From NCBI GenBank assembly GCA_023653785.1, contig JAMKCH010084902.1, positions 45,652 to 109,651 of the forward strand: a stretch of 64,000 nt of DNA, written 5' to 3'. Below the pieces are notes generated by a model. That model was not told the origin of the DNA. It searched no databases and saw nothing but the letters and a program-made list of their open reading frames with translations. The translations under genes were made by a program, and so were the position numbers. Every line of letters starts with the position of its first letter. Within the stretch, counting starts at the first letter, position 1. This document shows, piece after piece, positions 1 to 10,609 of this stretch. This DNA comes from Ophioderma brevispina. Lineage: Eukaryota > Echinodermata > Ophiuroidea > Amphilepidida > Ophiodermatidae.

Positions 1-2600
1 ATATTAAAAGCTTTGAAGAGAGGGGGGGAGGGTTGTGTAAAATTTTGTGCCAAAATTTCTTTGGCGGAAAAATGCCTGAAATTTTGTAATATTTTGATGT
101 TTATATTTATGTCAAGCCATAGGAATGTAGACAAAGTTGGAGGTTAGGAAAAACTGGCCTGGCCAATTGTAAGGTCGATGGCAATTGATACCATGAGTTT
201 GGTGCTAGTCCCGGAAAGTCTCCTAGGCCTTCCAATGAGGTATGGATCATGATAGTATGGTAACCTTATAAAGGTGTGTAGGCTACATTTGTCAGACCAG
301 GGTAACAATTCAGGTTCATTTCTGCAGGTATGCAAATTGATTTGTTTGATAGCAATAAATTGACCTTGTGGTCATGCATGTGACAGATGCTCAGCTGCAA
401 TCCGGGTGTGAGTGCAAATGCCTATTTCTAGCTCTGTGGACAAAGATTACTACATTACCTTATTCTTCGATCATTTGTTTAAATATTATTACACAGAATG
501 GCTCTAAAATGTTTATATGAAACTAGTTCCATCTCCATCACTTGGGGCCAAAACACGATTAGGATGTGAAAGTCCGATATTCTTTCCTTTTTGGTTGCAA
601 CATTTTATTTTTGCATGTGATATATACACTGTGTGTCTGTGGAAATTAAAAGTTTTGCACTGCAAAACTTTAACGTAATTGTGACGCCATTACTGGGTAT
701 TAGTGTCTTTGTTGGAAACAATAGAAAACGGAGCATCAAAGCTATACCAACATCGTAAGCATTTATTGCTTTATTAAGACTGAATTCCCGGTGTGGGGTG
801 TAAGCATATTGTCCAAATTGAGTTTTCTTTATTAGGGTTATTGATATTCTGCAACTAGATAATATAATGACATCATTAAAAAAAGTCCCTTTCAGGAAAA
901 AAAAAAATATATTTTCTTGGGAAGTGTGTATAAGCGTTAGTGTACATTAAAAATTGTGAATGTTAGATTGTACTAGTCAATAACTATAATTAGTTTCAAT
1001 TTCGATATATATTTTAAGCGTGTACCTTACTTAAAGGATAGGACACTTATATATGAAAAAAAATATGGCTGTCATAAATATTGACCACTTTTATGTCCTC
1101 CAAAACCCAAAAACCAAGTTAAGAAAATATTTCATTTTTAAGGTATTTTATAAAAATCTTCCGTTTTTTTTTTATATTTATTAATGTTACACAGCAGGCT
1201 GTACAATGGTTGTGTCCCAAGTCCTTAACATAATTATTTACACATGAAATTGAGTTGTGTTTTTTCCTGCAAAATAGAGTTATTAAAACCATATGTCGAC
1301 TAATAAAAAAGAAATTGTCGACTCATTAAAGGGATTTTTATTTTAGGAGCCTAATTGTAAAGAGGTTGTAATTTTCATTATGCGATGGTCATCGTGGTCA
1401 TCGTGGCCGCAATATTTACAACGAACGACAATGCAACAGTGAAAGCTTCTGTTTTTTAACCTGCTTATGGATTGTGGTGTGTATATAAATTTGCACCTGT
1501 TTGTTGAATGTTGCAATGCACATACATATCCATAAGGACACTGAACAAAAGGTAAAAGGGGCGGGCACAAGTTACAGAAGAACCCAGTCACAGAGACAGT
1601 GTTATAAACCACTAAATTATAGATGCACATATGTTAAAGAACCACAAAAGTGTTACATAAATCGTAGAAATAGAGACAGTGTTATAGAAACACAGTCACG
1701 AAAAATACATTCTCGTCGTCGTCCTCTCCTCCTCGATGTTTCATATTTTAATCGTTATTGCCCAAATTCGTTCTTTTTTATCATAGTGGCATTGTCGGCA
1801 TCATCATTTTTTTTTAAATAGTTTAAAACCCCGTAGCATAGAATCTTCCACCATACCAGCATATAAACCTCACGGGGTCTCGTGCAGTGAAGTCGAATAC
1901 GTATTCGGCTCCTTCGAACACAGCGAATCAAACATTTGGGTTTTGACTACCTGTCAAATCACATTCAGTGGCCATTTTGAATAATAAAACAGCTGTTTCT
2001 TGGTATTCCAATACTCTCGTCAGTTAGGAACCATTCACTTCTTTAACATACACGACTTAAAAACGCAATTTCCTTTCATTTTATATCATTACACACATTC
2101 ACTCAAACTTTCAAACGCCGTTTTCTCAGAACTAGCATTTATGCTGATTCAAAAGTATGCAGAACCCACGACGGTGGACACCACACAAACGAAATACGTA
2201 ATGATTATGTACATGCAAACCTGGCACAGAAGACAAACCACTGTCATAAAGTATGCCAGTTCTTACCAAACTTACAATGATGCAAAATAGAAGAAATAGA
2301 CTACGAATCAATGATCAGTTAATGAGGTTCTATGCTTACATATGTACATCTCGCCCGAAAAAAGTGGACCAGCATCTGTGTCTGCTTTGCAACGTTCTCA
2401 GCGATAGCAATTTAGAACAGATAGACAGGAACCAATGGAATATCCGTGAATAATTAATTCAGAGTCACTCCACGGTGTGCAAGGATTCGAATTATATATA
2501 TTGAGTAATTCATACATATGCGTGCAATACGAGTTTATACGATTATATGACCAACCACTTACTCGTCACTGTGCTGGGATAGGCATCTCGTTTTGAAGTG
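1..2600. other. Upstream region, no gene recognised
   Basis: AT-rich sequence with only short, composition-driven open frames. A short self-complementary stretch around 646-673 (two 14-base arms ending in GTTTTGCA and TGCAAAAC) could form a hairpin. The last several hundred bases precede the transporter start codon and probably hold its 5' UTR and promoter, but I see no convincing TATA box or initiator, and a 5' non-coding exon cannot be excluded. Confidence 0.4.
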
Positions 2601-2790
2601 ATGGGTGTTCATAAAGATAGAGGCTGGGCCTGGATGGTTTCTCTCGGAGCTTTTCTAGCAATGTGTTTGGAAACAGGAGTCGTTAAAGCTCTTGGTGTGC
2701 TGCTTCCAGTTCTTCGTCAAGAGTTCACCACACACACTTGGGTTATTGGATTAAGCATTGCCTTAGTGCCTGGTTTCGGAGCAGTTACAT
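2601..2790 (+). CDS. SLC16-like monocarboxylate transporter, first coding exon
   Basis: Encodes the N-terminus of a major-facilitator transporter of the monocarboxylate transporter (SLC16) type, which moves small organic anions or related solutes across the plasma membrane. Residues 5-11 read KDRGWAW, close to the family's signature before helix 1 (consensus like DGGWGW). The hydrophobic helix 1 (about residues 11-35) and the start of helix 2 (about 48-63) follow. The ATG at 2601 is chosen over the in-frame GTG at 2598 because it has a purine at -3 and G at +4. The exon ends at 2790, directly before a strong donor GTAAGA, after 63 codons plus one base (phase 1). The open frame runs on into the intron to 2876, but the extra residues are lysine/asparagine-rich and not transporter-like. 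Substrate and subfamily cannot be assigned from this fragment. Confidence 0.82.
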
Positions 2791-3036
2791 GTAAGATTAT
2801 ACATCGTTCGATATTTACAATCATCAAAACCCGTTTTAACAATCAAATACAGTCTCAAATTTCAATGCAAAAATAGTCTGACTTGAAGATTTTTAACTAT
2901 GAAAAAATATTTGTCATAATATATGACTATATAATTTTTTTTATAATCTATAAAAAAAGTCACAAATAGTACACGTGGAACTGTATTTTTGTGAAAAATA
3001 CATGTACAATCTTGCAACCAAGGTTTTTCTAAATCA

Positions 3037-3693
3037 AATCATGGGTGCCATTTTTAAAGTGTGTTCTTGGACGTATTCTGGAGGGCAAGGCTTATACAGG
3101 GGTCAAAATGTGTTTTAACTCATACCATCATGTTTGTCATATCTGATGGTTATAGGTCAAGAGTTATAAGGCAAAACAGGTTCAAGGTCACATGGGGGTA
3201 AAAATCAGATTCATCAGTTTGTTTTAAAATGGTGCCAAATTGTTCGTCTCACTGTACAGAAGCCGAAAATATACAGGTCGCACTGTCTATGACGTTTTGA
3301 AGATATTTGAGTATGGCAAATATGGCAAATATGGTCGGGTTCCAGAGGGTCTATGGAAGATCACCAGCCATATCTGTAAAAGTCTCACTTCGAAAGGTGA
3401 AACACAGAATCTATATACATTTTCATATTTAGTATGACCCAATGAACGATTTAAAACCAGTTTCAACAAAGTCAGACCATTCTGTAAAATATGACCTTGA
3501 ACCGTCTTAAGCCTATTGTACTAAAACAATTAAGCCTATTGTACTAAAAACAATAGGTCACAGATATGGCAAATTATACTTTTTTAGAAACCTTATGAGC
3601 AACCGAACAGATTGGTATAAATTTTAAAACAAACTTTAAAACAAACCTTATAAAACACCCACGAACACATTCTAAAAAATGACACCCATGATT
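3037..3693. repeat. Foldback element with ATCATGGGTG termini
   Basis: The ends read AATCATGGGTG at the left and CACCCATGATT at the right. The inverted similarity continues inward (ATTTTTAAAGTGTGTTC against GAACACATTCTAAAAAAT). Length is about 657 bp, with no coding capacity beyond short frames. The interior has short tandem TATGGCAAA units near 3313-3335 and a direct duplication of TAAGCCTATTGTACTAAAA near 3509-3550. Most likely a non-autonomous TIR transposon (MITE). The superfamily is not determined because no clean target duplication is visible. Confidence 0.6.
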
Positions 3694-4239
3694 TTCAGAT
3701 TCTCCATGAAATTCTCTATTGGACACATATTGGTGTCAAAATTGTATATGAATTAATAAACTAAACCAAAAATATCAATTACATTTCCCCATGTACTAAA
3801 ATGCTGAATGAAAAGGATTTTTGTTAATCTTTTCTGTCCATACTTCCCAATTAATTAAACTCATGGTTTATAAATCTTAAAAGGGAAGATGGCACCAAAA
3901 AACACACTTTTTGATTTTGAGACTCTGAGGTCAACTGATGTGTAAGATACTTGATTTTTAGCTTTTTACAGGTTTTTGAAAAATCTGGTCTCATACATTT
4001 TTAGGTAACGCCTTTTGATCAATTTAAAAAAGAACCAGCTTATTACAATATTTGGTTCGGTCGATTTACTGATAATTCAGTCATTTCCTGGTTAATTGGT
4101 GGTTGGCTCAGGGCACGTCCTTTCGCAGGACTACTATGAGTTTAGAGCTAATAGGGGATTTTTAGTTCAGTTTTTTCCAAAAGCACCAAATTTGGTCCAG
4201 ATGTTGCCTATACCATACTTCTTTGATTTCTGAAGGGCG

Positions 4240-4600
4240 AAATTGGAGCCGCCATAATCCACTTATGGCCGCCAAAAGGCTATATTAATTAAATGAATCC
4301 ATCTTGAATGTTTCGGGGGCTGGAGATTCAGATTCCAATGTTGTGTTAATGATTAAATGTCCAAATCATCCCTTTAAAGCCGCCATATTGATCAAATACA
4401 AGATGTCGCCAGCAGAATTTCCAATTTTAAATCTAAAAAAGGATAGAATCATAAATAAAGACATGGTTAAGTGGTTATCTGGGTTGGAGATGCGACTCTA
4501 ATTGTTATTTTAAAGATAATGACAACTTCATCTTTTATAGCCGCCATATTGATCAAATCCCAATATGGCCGCCCTTGGAAGATACTTTTTAAAATCTAAA
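4240..4600. repeat. Cluster of GCCGCCATATTGATC motifs
   Basis: The motif GCCGCCATA or its complement TATGGCCGCC appears about five times: around 4248, 4265, 4380, 4540 and 4565. Two copies extend to GCCGCCATATTGATCAAAT, and an AAGATGTCGCC lies nearby. The spacing is irregular, so this is a dispersed-motif repeat rather than a simple tandem array. The core resembles the CAAGATGGC element bound by YY1-type zinc fingers in animals. Similar cores occur at 41719 and 48890, probably inside other repeats. Confidence 0.4.
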
Positions 4601-4689
4601 AAAAATGCTTTTTTTAGACCTATGAATGAGCACATCTTTTTAAGGTTTTTGAGGTTTTGTGATTGAGATTGAGTTGAAGTACTTAATTA

Positions 4690-4871
4690 CAGTGGCGGAT
4701 TAAGAGTCAGCAGTGTCAGCAGCTGCTGGACAAGCCCCCAAAATAATTGCTCTCAGTGGCCCCCCTAGGACACACCTAGTCGAACTAAAGTGCGATATTG
4801 TGTTGCTTCTTGACGCTAAAGGGGCCCCACCTTAAGCTGCTGACAGGGCCGTTTCCTTAAATCCGCCACTG
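4690..4871. mobile_element. hAT-type MITE with perfect 8-bp target duplication
   Basis: A 182-bp element starting CAGTGGCGGATTAAG and ending CTTAAATCCGCCACTG, so the termini are inverted repeats of about 15 bp with one base difference. It is flanked on both sides by the identical 8-mer CTTAATTA (4682-4689 and 4872-4879). CAG..CTG ends plus an 8-bp target-site duplication are diagnostic of the hAT superfamily. There is no coding sequence, so a hAT transposase encoded elsewhere would have mobilised it. The clean duplication suggests a relatively recent insertion. Confidence 0.88.
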
Positions 4872-5079
4872 CTTAATTATTATCTAATTAGAAAAATTTG
4901 GCAATGTTGACGTATGTGCATAACAGAGACTTTGTTGTATTTATTATTATTTTTATTGATAATTTTATTGCAGATCATATTATAGCGCTCCATTATCTCC
5001 CAAAACCTTACTACATGTGCAAAACCTTTCCTTGTAAACTTGTTTATTATGATTTCAATATTGGAAGGTCATCCTGTCT

Positions 5080-5910
5080 TCAAAAAGGTCGATCCCCATA
5101 TTTTCTCCAACTACCTCCTAATCTCTTATCTGTGCTTTTTTTCCAACTCTTTGAACGCCTTATCTTTAACGGCTGGATAATTTCCTCACCTGTTTCCATC
5201 TACAGATACCCAATATGGCTTCGCAAGCAACACCTATAATAACACCTTTGCTTCCTTGCTCTCAATTATTCATACCATTGGTATCTTCCTCGATTATCAC
5301 AAACTTTCGACACCATCAACCCGTGATATACTAACTTACCATACTCCATGTAATACATGGTATTAGTGGGCATTCTTATCTTTTCCAGTTATTTATCCAA
5401 CAGACTTCAATTCACTTTATTGGTTCAACACTATCCAATCTTTATCGGTTCCTGCGGTGTCCTCAAGGTTCTATATGGGTCCCCTGTTTTTTTCTCCTCT
5501 ATGTCGATTACATTCCTTCCTCTCCGAAATTTCTCCTTTGTATATATTCCGAGACACCAACATCTTTCTATCACACAAAAACCTCAACAAAACTCACAAA
5601 TATTTTTAAACAACGAGTTAATTAAATGTCCAACTGGTTAAAGCCATCAAACTTCGCTTAATGTATCAAACACTAACTAATTCAATTCACAAAGGAAAAA
5701 GCACGACACACCACCAACAAAAATAATAATTGACAGCACCGCCCTTCACCCTGTGGCATGCAAAATTTCTATGTGTAACATAATTGATCAAAATTTTCAT
5801 GGAAAATCACATCTCACACAAAACTAAAAATCAAAAACTACTGGAATCCTCCAAGATGATACTCTTGCCCCCTATCTTTTTGTAATCATGTTTGATTACA
5901 ACCTCTTGTA
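5080..5910 (+). pseudogene. CR1/L2-like LINE reverse transcriptase remnant
   Basis: Reading across frames gives the usual order of a non-LTR reverse transcriptase. A fingers/palm block around 5130-5230 resembles LFERLI and DTQYGFRKQHST. A segment around 5290-5330 resembles the SKAFDTINHD block. SSYLSNRLQFTL lies around 5385-5425, a degraded GVPQGSILGPLLF block around 5455-5500, and a DTNIFLSHKNLN block around 5550-5590 just after the catalytic aspartate box. The YADD box itself is damaged. There are several frameshifts and stops, so this is a dead 5'-truncated copy with no endonuclease. CR1/L2-like is inferred from block spacing and wording of the motifs. Confidence 0.7.
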
Positions 5911-5924
5911 ACATTTGACATCAT

Positions 5925-7015
5925 GCACGACAAAGGACTCGCCATCAATCCAAAGCGTTCTAGACGTCACCAAAGTCAGCATCTAACAGACCTTGACTAC
6001 ACAGATGATTAGCTCTAACAGCCGATTCTGTATGTGGGCCACAAGATCTACTGACATCACTTGAGAATACTGCAGACAAAAGTCGGCCTACATCTAGGTG
6101 CCAAGAAGACGGACGGAATTAGGACCATCCAATGAGGAAGATAATCATAAACTATCTGCACTACAGATGGTGGTACCCCACTCAAAAGGTCAGAGACATT
6201 CAAGACCTAGGGTCCTATGTTACCGACAACAAGAACAGCCTATATACTGTTCTGAGCTATCCGCTAGGAAAGCGGAAGGACACCTTTCGAAACCTAACAA
6301 GTAAGATGATATCTATCACTCTACTAATAACCCCTCGGCTTATAGCTTCGGTGGTAAGAGGCGTCGCTGCATGTAAGACAAAGGTCGACTGGTTTGGTTC
6401 GAATCTGGCCAAGCACATGTGTTTTTTCAACACCCTCGTGCGCTTGCCATCTTAGGGAAAGATAATAATAAAATATACATACTTGTCTCCTGGAGAACTA
6501 AGTAGTTAAAATTTCAAAAACAATTATAAAATCGTATATGTAAATTATGTCCTGTTGTATCCGCTAGGAAAGCGAAGGACACTTTCGAACCTAACACCTA
6601 TAGATATACTCATCGATCTTCTACGAACCCTGTTTGATCGCTTAGTTGGTAAGAGGTCGTGCATGTACCACGAAGTCCCCGGTTCGAATCCGGCCAAGCG
6701 CACATGGTTTTTTTCAACACCTCGTGCGCTGGCATCTCTAGGGAAAGATAAATAAAATAGACAACAAGAAAGATTCCTGTCACGCAAAGGACAAGCTTGG
6801 ATTGCCTGTAATAAAACTACACCACTTATGGCAATCTGGGTATCTCCAATTCAACCAAGTGAAGTTCTTTAGAGCCTGTGTAGAGAGTATCCTAAGACCT
6901 GGACCATGAAGACCTGGACCATGAAGAAGAAGAAGAAAGAAAGGCTAAAGGATAGACTTCGATTGCCGCCTTACAAAAGGCTTCTTATGCGAGCACAAAA
7001 GAGTGATCCTGGCCG
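5925..7015 (+). pseudogene. RTE/jockey-like LINE fragment, split by a SINE pair
   Basis: A second LINE family abuts the previous one. The left part (5925-6235) holds the palm block LTDLDYTDD at 5986-6009, where alanine of the usual YADD/FADD box is threonine, then a DLGSYVTDNKN block near 6210-6235. The right part (6771-7015) resumes with a RKGQAWIACNK block (about 6784-6815), then a segment equivalent to the conserved GCETWTM region before the C-terminal tail (about 6890-6935). The two halves are one reading unit separated by the 6236-6759 insertion. A TGAAGACCTGGACCA duplication lies near 6903-6923. 5'-truncated and frameshifted; not functional. Confidence 0.72.
6236..6759 (+). mobile_element. 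Pair of tRNA-derived SINEs inserted in a LINE, 11-bp TSD
   Basis: Two diverged copies of one SINE in direct orientation (about 6245-6480 and 6548-6759). Each contains a tRNA-like head and ends with an AT-rich GATAAATAAAAT-type tail. The whole block is bounded by GACAACAAGAA at 6225-6235 and again at 6760-6770, an 11-bp target-site duplication inside a LINE coding region. In copy 2 the A box is TCGCTTAGTTGG (6638-6649) and the B box is GGTTCGAATCC (6681-6691). In copy 1 the B box is GGTTCGAATCT (6396-6406). Both share a TATCCGCTAGGAAAGCG leader and a TCAACACCTCGTGCGCT body. Copy 1 is the more decayed. Confidence 0.85.
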
Positions 7016-7156
7016 TGAGTAAATGATCACTTGAATCGTTTTCCTTATATGAGCCTAAGGACAATAGGGCGGAAGTTTGGCGACATTTGTATAGTATACT
7101 AATCTCATGTGACTTGCATGATTGCGATTGTGAAAGTCGGGGTCTAGCATTTATCT

Positions 7157-7250
7157 GAAGGTTCGTTTATTGAAGGATCGGCTATTCGAAGGTTCGTTTA
7201 TAAAAATTTGTAAATTCGGAGGTTCGGTTATCCGAAGGTTCATTTATTCG
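7157..7250. repeat. Minisatellite, about 16-bp GAAGGTTCGTTTATTC unit
   Basis: Five to six imperfect units of GAAGGTTCGTTTATTC and variants (GAAGGATCGGCTATTC, GGAGGTTCGGTTATCC), with one spacer around 7200-7215. No gene overlaps it. Confidence 0.75.
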
Positions 7251-7694
7251 ATAGGACATTTTATGTCCCAAAAACCCAGGACTATTAGACTAAATTTAAG
7301 TGGAGCTCTTATTTGAATTTAAAAGAATAAAAACAATTAAAACAATATTATGGAATTTTAAATTTAACAGAAAATACTGGCAGCAATTAAATTTTAATGA
7401 AATACACATTTTTTTTTTTTTTTTTTTTTAAATAAATTTAATTTTGATGTCAATCTTTATTTTACAACAAACTGTAATTTTCAGGATAATATGCACTGTA
7501 AAAATTTGGTTGACATGAGATAGCCTACTAGGTTGGAGTGTTCGTCACTTTTTTATTCGCTGTAGTAAGTGAAGTATGTGTAAATCCAAAATTGTTTTCA
7601 ATTGGGTTTTGTCCCCGTGAACGGTGTTAAAAGTAATCATAGTCCGGCAGGGTATCATAGTCCGGGCTCCATAGACACAACGGAATAAAGCGTA

Positions 7695-8474
7695 TGAATG
7701 GCCAAGCAGTCCTAAAAACGTGTAAGATTCTACGCGTAACCTTACACGTTTAACATGCTACCTACACGTCTTAAATATAGCGAGACGCTTGAATTGACGA
7801 TCATGTATAATAAAGCTTGAAAAAATCACATTCAGCCAATCATCTTACACGTATTGCATGCACGACCAATGAAATATAAGGTGAATTTCTTGACATGTAA
7901 GTGTGTCTGTTAGTGATGGGCGGTATTACCAATTTGATAGCGGTATATGGAACGAGCTCCTGATTAATTAGCAGACTGGCCAGTTGAGTGGATAGGTTAA
8001 TCTTAAAAGTAAAAGCTAAAATATTATTTTTAACATGGTGAAAATTAATTTAGGAAGGCCATCAACATTTAGGATTTGAATTTATTCCGTTGTATTACAA
8101 GTTACAAAAACCATAGATTATGCATTTTCACCCTCCTTTAAGGGGGTATGTGTTTTTTCAACGCTGGCGACGAAGGCTTTTAGCTTTTCTTGTTAAGAGT
8201 CATCTCGTTGCCCAATCGTGCTCGATGGATGACACGTAAAAATATCAGCCGCAAGAAGCTCTCGTATCGCACAACACTAAAGACGTGTAACTGAACTCTT
8301 ACAAGCGTAAGAAATTTTACTCGATGTAAGGCTAATGAACAACCTTACACGTTTTTTGAACCACCTGGCCATATGCTTACACGCTAGATGAATCTTAGAC
8401 GTGTAAGGTGGCATCTTAAACGTGTAAGGTTACACGTAGGATCTTACGCGTTTTTAGGACCACTAGGCCATTCA
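7695..8474. mobile_element. TA-flanked TIR element with arrayed ACGTGTAAG motifs
   Basis: A 780-bp element with ends TGAATGGCC and GGCCATTCA, directly flanked by TA on both sides (7693-7694 and 8475-8476). The terminal inverted repeats run about 90 bp (for example TCCTAAAAACGTGTAAGAT on the left and the complement of ATCTTACGCGTTTTTAGGA on the right). Within both subterminal regions the 9-mer ACGTGTAAG, or its complement, recurs about ten times, with a few extra copies near 7850 and 8280-8340. No transposase frame is present. TA flanks fit a Tc1/mariner-type MITE, though TA alone does not prove the superfamily. Confidence 0.78.
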
Positions 8475-8629
8475 TAATAGCGTGAAACAATGTTGCGTGA
8501 ATGAAGAGTCAACTGAATCGGATTGCTTATGTTCACCATGTTCCCGGACTGGGAGCCCGGAGGACTATATATTCTGCCACACCTGCATTTACCTTCCACT
8601 CACAATACTCGCTCTTACTCTCTCCTAAC

Positions 8630-8990
8630 ACTCGCCCGATTACGGAAGGTAAGAGCAAATTCAGCGTGGTGTGAGAAATGTGGGATCGAGTCATGGAGAG
8701 ATGCTCAAGGGTGAACACGGTGACCCCCAAGTTTGGCCATTTTGTGTGCGGGAGATTTCGAGAAAAAAAATTGTTGGGGGATGATGGAACAAGTGGAAAG
8801 TTGTGTGATGAGGTGGAATCGGTGGAGTTCTCGTACCTGTGGGACACGGTAAATGTAAACGGCTGTGACAGCTAGAGAAAGGTTTGGGTGGGTATACGGA
8901 AGTCGGAGAGTGCTACACGGTAAAAGATGGGTGTCTAGAAAACGGGGAAGCAAAAACGGGGACGAAAAACGTGGACAAAAAAAAAAAACA
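8630..8990 (+). pseudogene. LINE reverse-transcriptase C-terminal fragment
   Basis: Across frames the segment matches the C-terminal part of a non-LTR reverse transcriptase. It has a cysteine-bearing block CEKCGI near 8670, a VCGRFREK block near 8745, a DEVESVEFSYL block near 8805 followed by degraded GDTVNVNG, then TAVTAR near 8860 and a GKRW block near 8920. One or more frameshifts separate these blocks. The region is purine-rich and differs in composition from its neighbours. Truncated at both ends. Confidence 0.6.
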
Positions 8991-9179
8991 CACCGATGAT
9001 GGATCCAGAAAAAATTACCGTATCATGAGCCTTTATCACCATAGATCTATAATACATTGTTTGCGGGGTATTTATATAGGTGCTAATTTTCCGTACATGT
9101 ACCAGAACAGATTTAATTCCAAGAATCTCGATTTTAGAAGCAGGAGGAAACAGGAGTAAACCTGCGGGAACGAGTATGG

Positions 9180-9305
9180 ATCGCTAACCCAAATTCACAT
9201 AAACCGCGATACCCGCCCCTGCGGGGATCGAACACCGAACCTCATTTGTAAGGCGAGGGAAGATCCGCTGCGCCCACCCTTATCCATACCCGAATTGCAT
9301 CCCAC
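9180..9305 (-). mobile_element. tRNA-derived SINE head
   Basis: On the minus strand a tRNA-like unit begins near 9285 with GGGCGCAGCGGATC (A-box-like) and carries a B box GTGTTCGATCCCC near 9220-9235, about 40 bases downstream, the normal A-B spacing. The region downstream on the minus strand is rich in GCGGGTATCGCGG. No acceptor-stem pairing good enough for a working tRNA was found, so this is a SINE head rather than a tRNA gene. Confidence 0.6.
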
Positions 9306-9449
9306 ACCTCACATTTGAACACTTTGTTAAAAATTGACCGTGATTGATTTGACATTTTTAACCTCCCAAAGATTTTTTATAGACTTTTTTTTCCAAAAAA
9401 AAAAAATGACATTTAAATCATATCCCAAAAAGTATTGAGATGGATGTTG

Positions 9450-10015
9450 GGATCAAAAAGTAAATCACACGGCACCTACTGTGATCTCTGACCCCTTGAA
9501 CGTCACAGGCCAGCATTAAAATGTACGATTTTAGTGATTTCGTCAATTTTGGACTAAAGTTGTAATTTTCATCATTTTAATCAAATTCTGCTATGAAAAC
9601 AATATTTATTACCACTCATATAATTGGTTTACAACAACACTTTATTTTTGGGGTAGTTGTAGAATCATAAAGTTGGGCAGTTACCATAGCAACCACAATT
9701 TACACCTAATTTTAAGCCAATTTTTTCAGTCACTGAGGCTAAAACTGTGTGTAAATTGCTGTTGCCATGGTAACTGGCCAACTTGAGAATTCTACACCTG
9801 GCATTAAATTAAAATTCTTGCATATTCCAACAACATCAGTTGTAAAAGAAGTGTTTATAATGCAAAATATGTTAAAAAATTATGAAAGAGTTGCAATTTC
9901 GGGCCAAAAATGGTGAAAATGACCTTCGTGCCTTTTCTGTCAGCCAGCAAGTTTCTAGACATCGTAAGTCAAAACCTGTAGGTCACAGAGAAGTTTTGTG
10001 ATTGACTTTTTTTGT
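9450..10015. repeat. Large imperfect palindrome carrying X-box-like motifs
   Basis: About 565 bp whose two halves are inverted copies centred near 9730. Matching pairs include AAATCACA at 9462 with TGTGATTGACTTTT at 9996, and GTTACCATAGCAAC at 9683 with GTTGCCATGGTAAC at 9763. The latter is a perfect match to the RFX X-box consensus (GTNRCC then RGYAAC). No coding sequence. Likely a foldback transposon. Confidence 0.68.
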
Positions 10016-10609
10016 TCAAAACATTTATCTGAATACACATTTTGTGTTGATTATATCTTTTCGTATAAATATCCCATGTAAAAATTACTTCTGGAGGTGG
10101 AAATGGCCCAAATCATTAATGGACAATATTTGACATTGTAGTCAAATGTGGGTGTGAACAGATATGGCTTAAATAGTCGCACTATATGTGATGGATAAAA
10201 TATATAACTCACTTCAGGCCTGTACACAGGATTTGTTTTATTGGGGTACAGGATTTTGAAAAAGTGGACCTTTGGAGACAAAAATATGTGCAGACGTGCT
10301 TACACAGATGTCTTTGTAAAAATGACCATAACCCCCCCTAAAAGGGTCCTTTTGGGCTTAAATTGTGAAAAACTCATCAACAAAAAGTTGATTGTTGGTC
10401 AATTAAAAAAAAAATATGGACCTTTTTATTGAAACCAAAATTGCAAAAAGTGCACCATTTCCCCTATTGTGAAATACGGCATGGGTTGATCAAGAAACTT
10501 TATCCGTCATCTGTGTGATTATGCAGTTGGCTGACAGAGACCTGCATTGCAAAAAGTGCAATAATGGACTTAGATATGTAAATTAACTTCTCTCGACTTG
10601 GAAAAAAAG

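Noticed and set aside
6600..6700. A functional tRNA gene
   Set aside because: A and B boxes are good, but no acceptor stem pairs, and the unit is repeated with a SINE body and tail.
8884..9159. A 91-codon plus frame as an independent gene
   Set aside because: Its first part is the tail of the LINE fragment; the remainder has no recognisable protein.
9180..9305. A functional minus-strand tRNA gene
   Set aside because: B box present but the cloverleaf cannot be closed; SINE head is the simpler reading.
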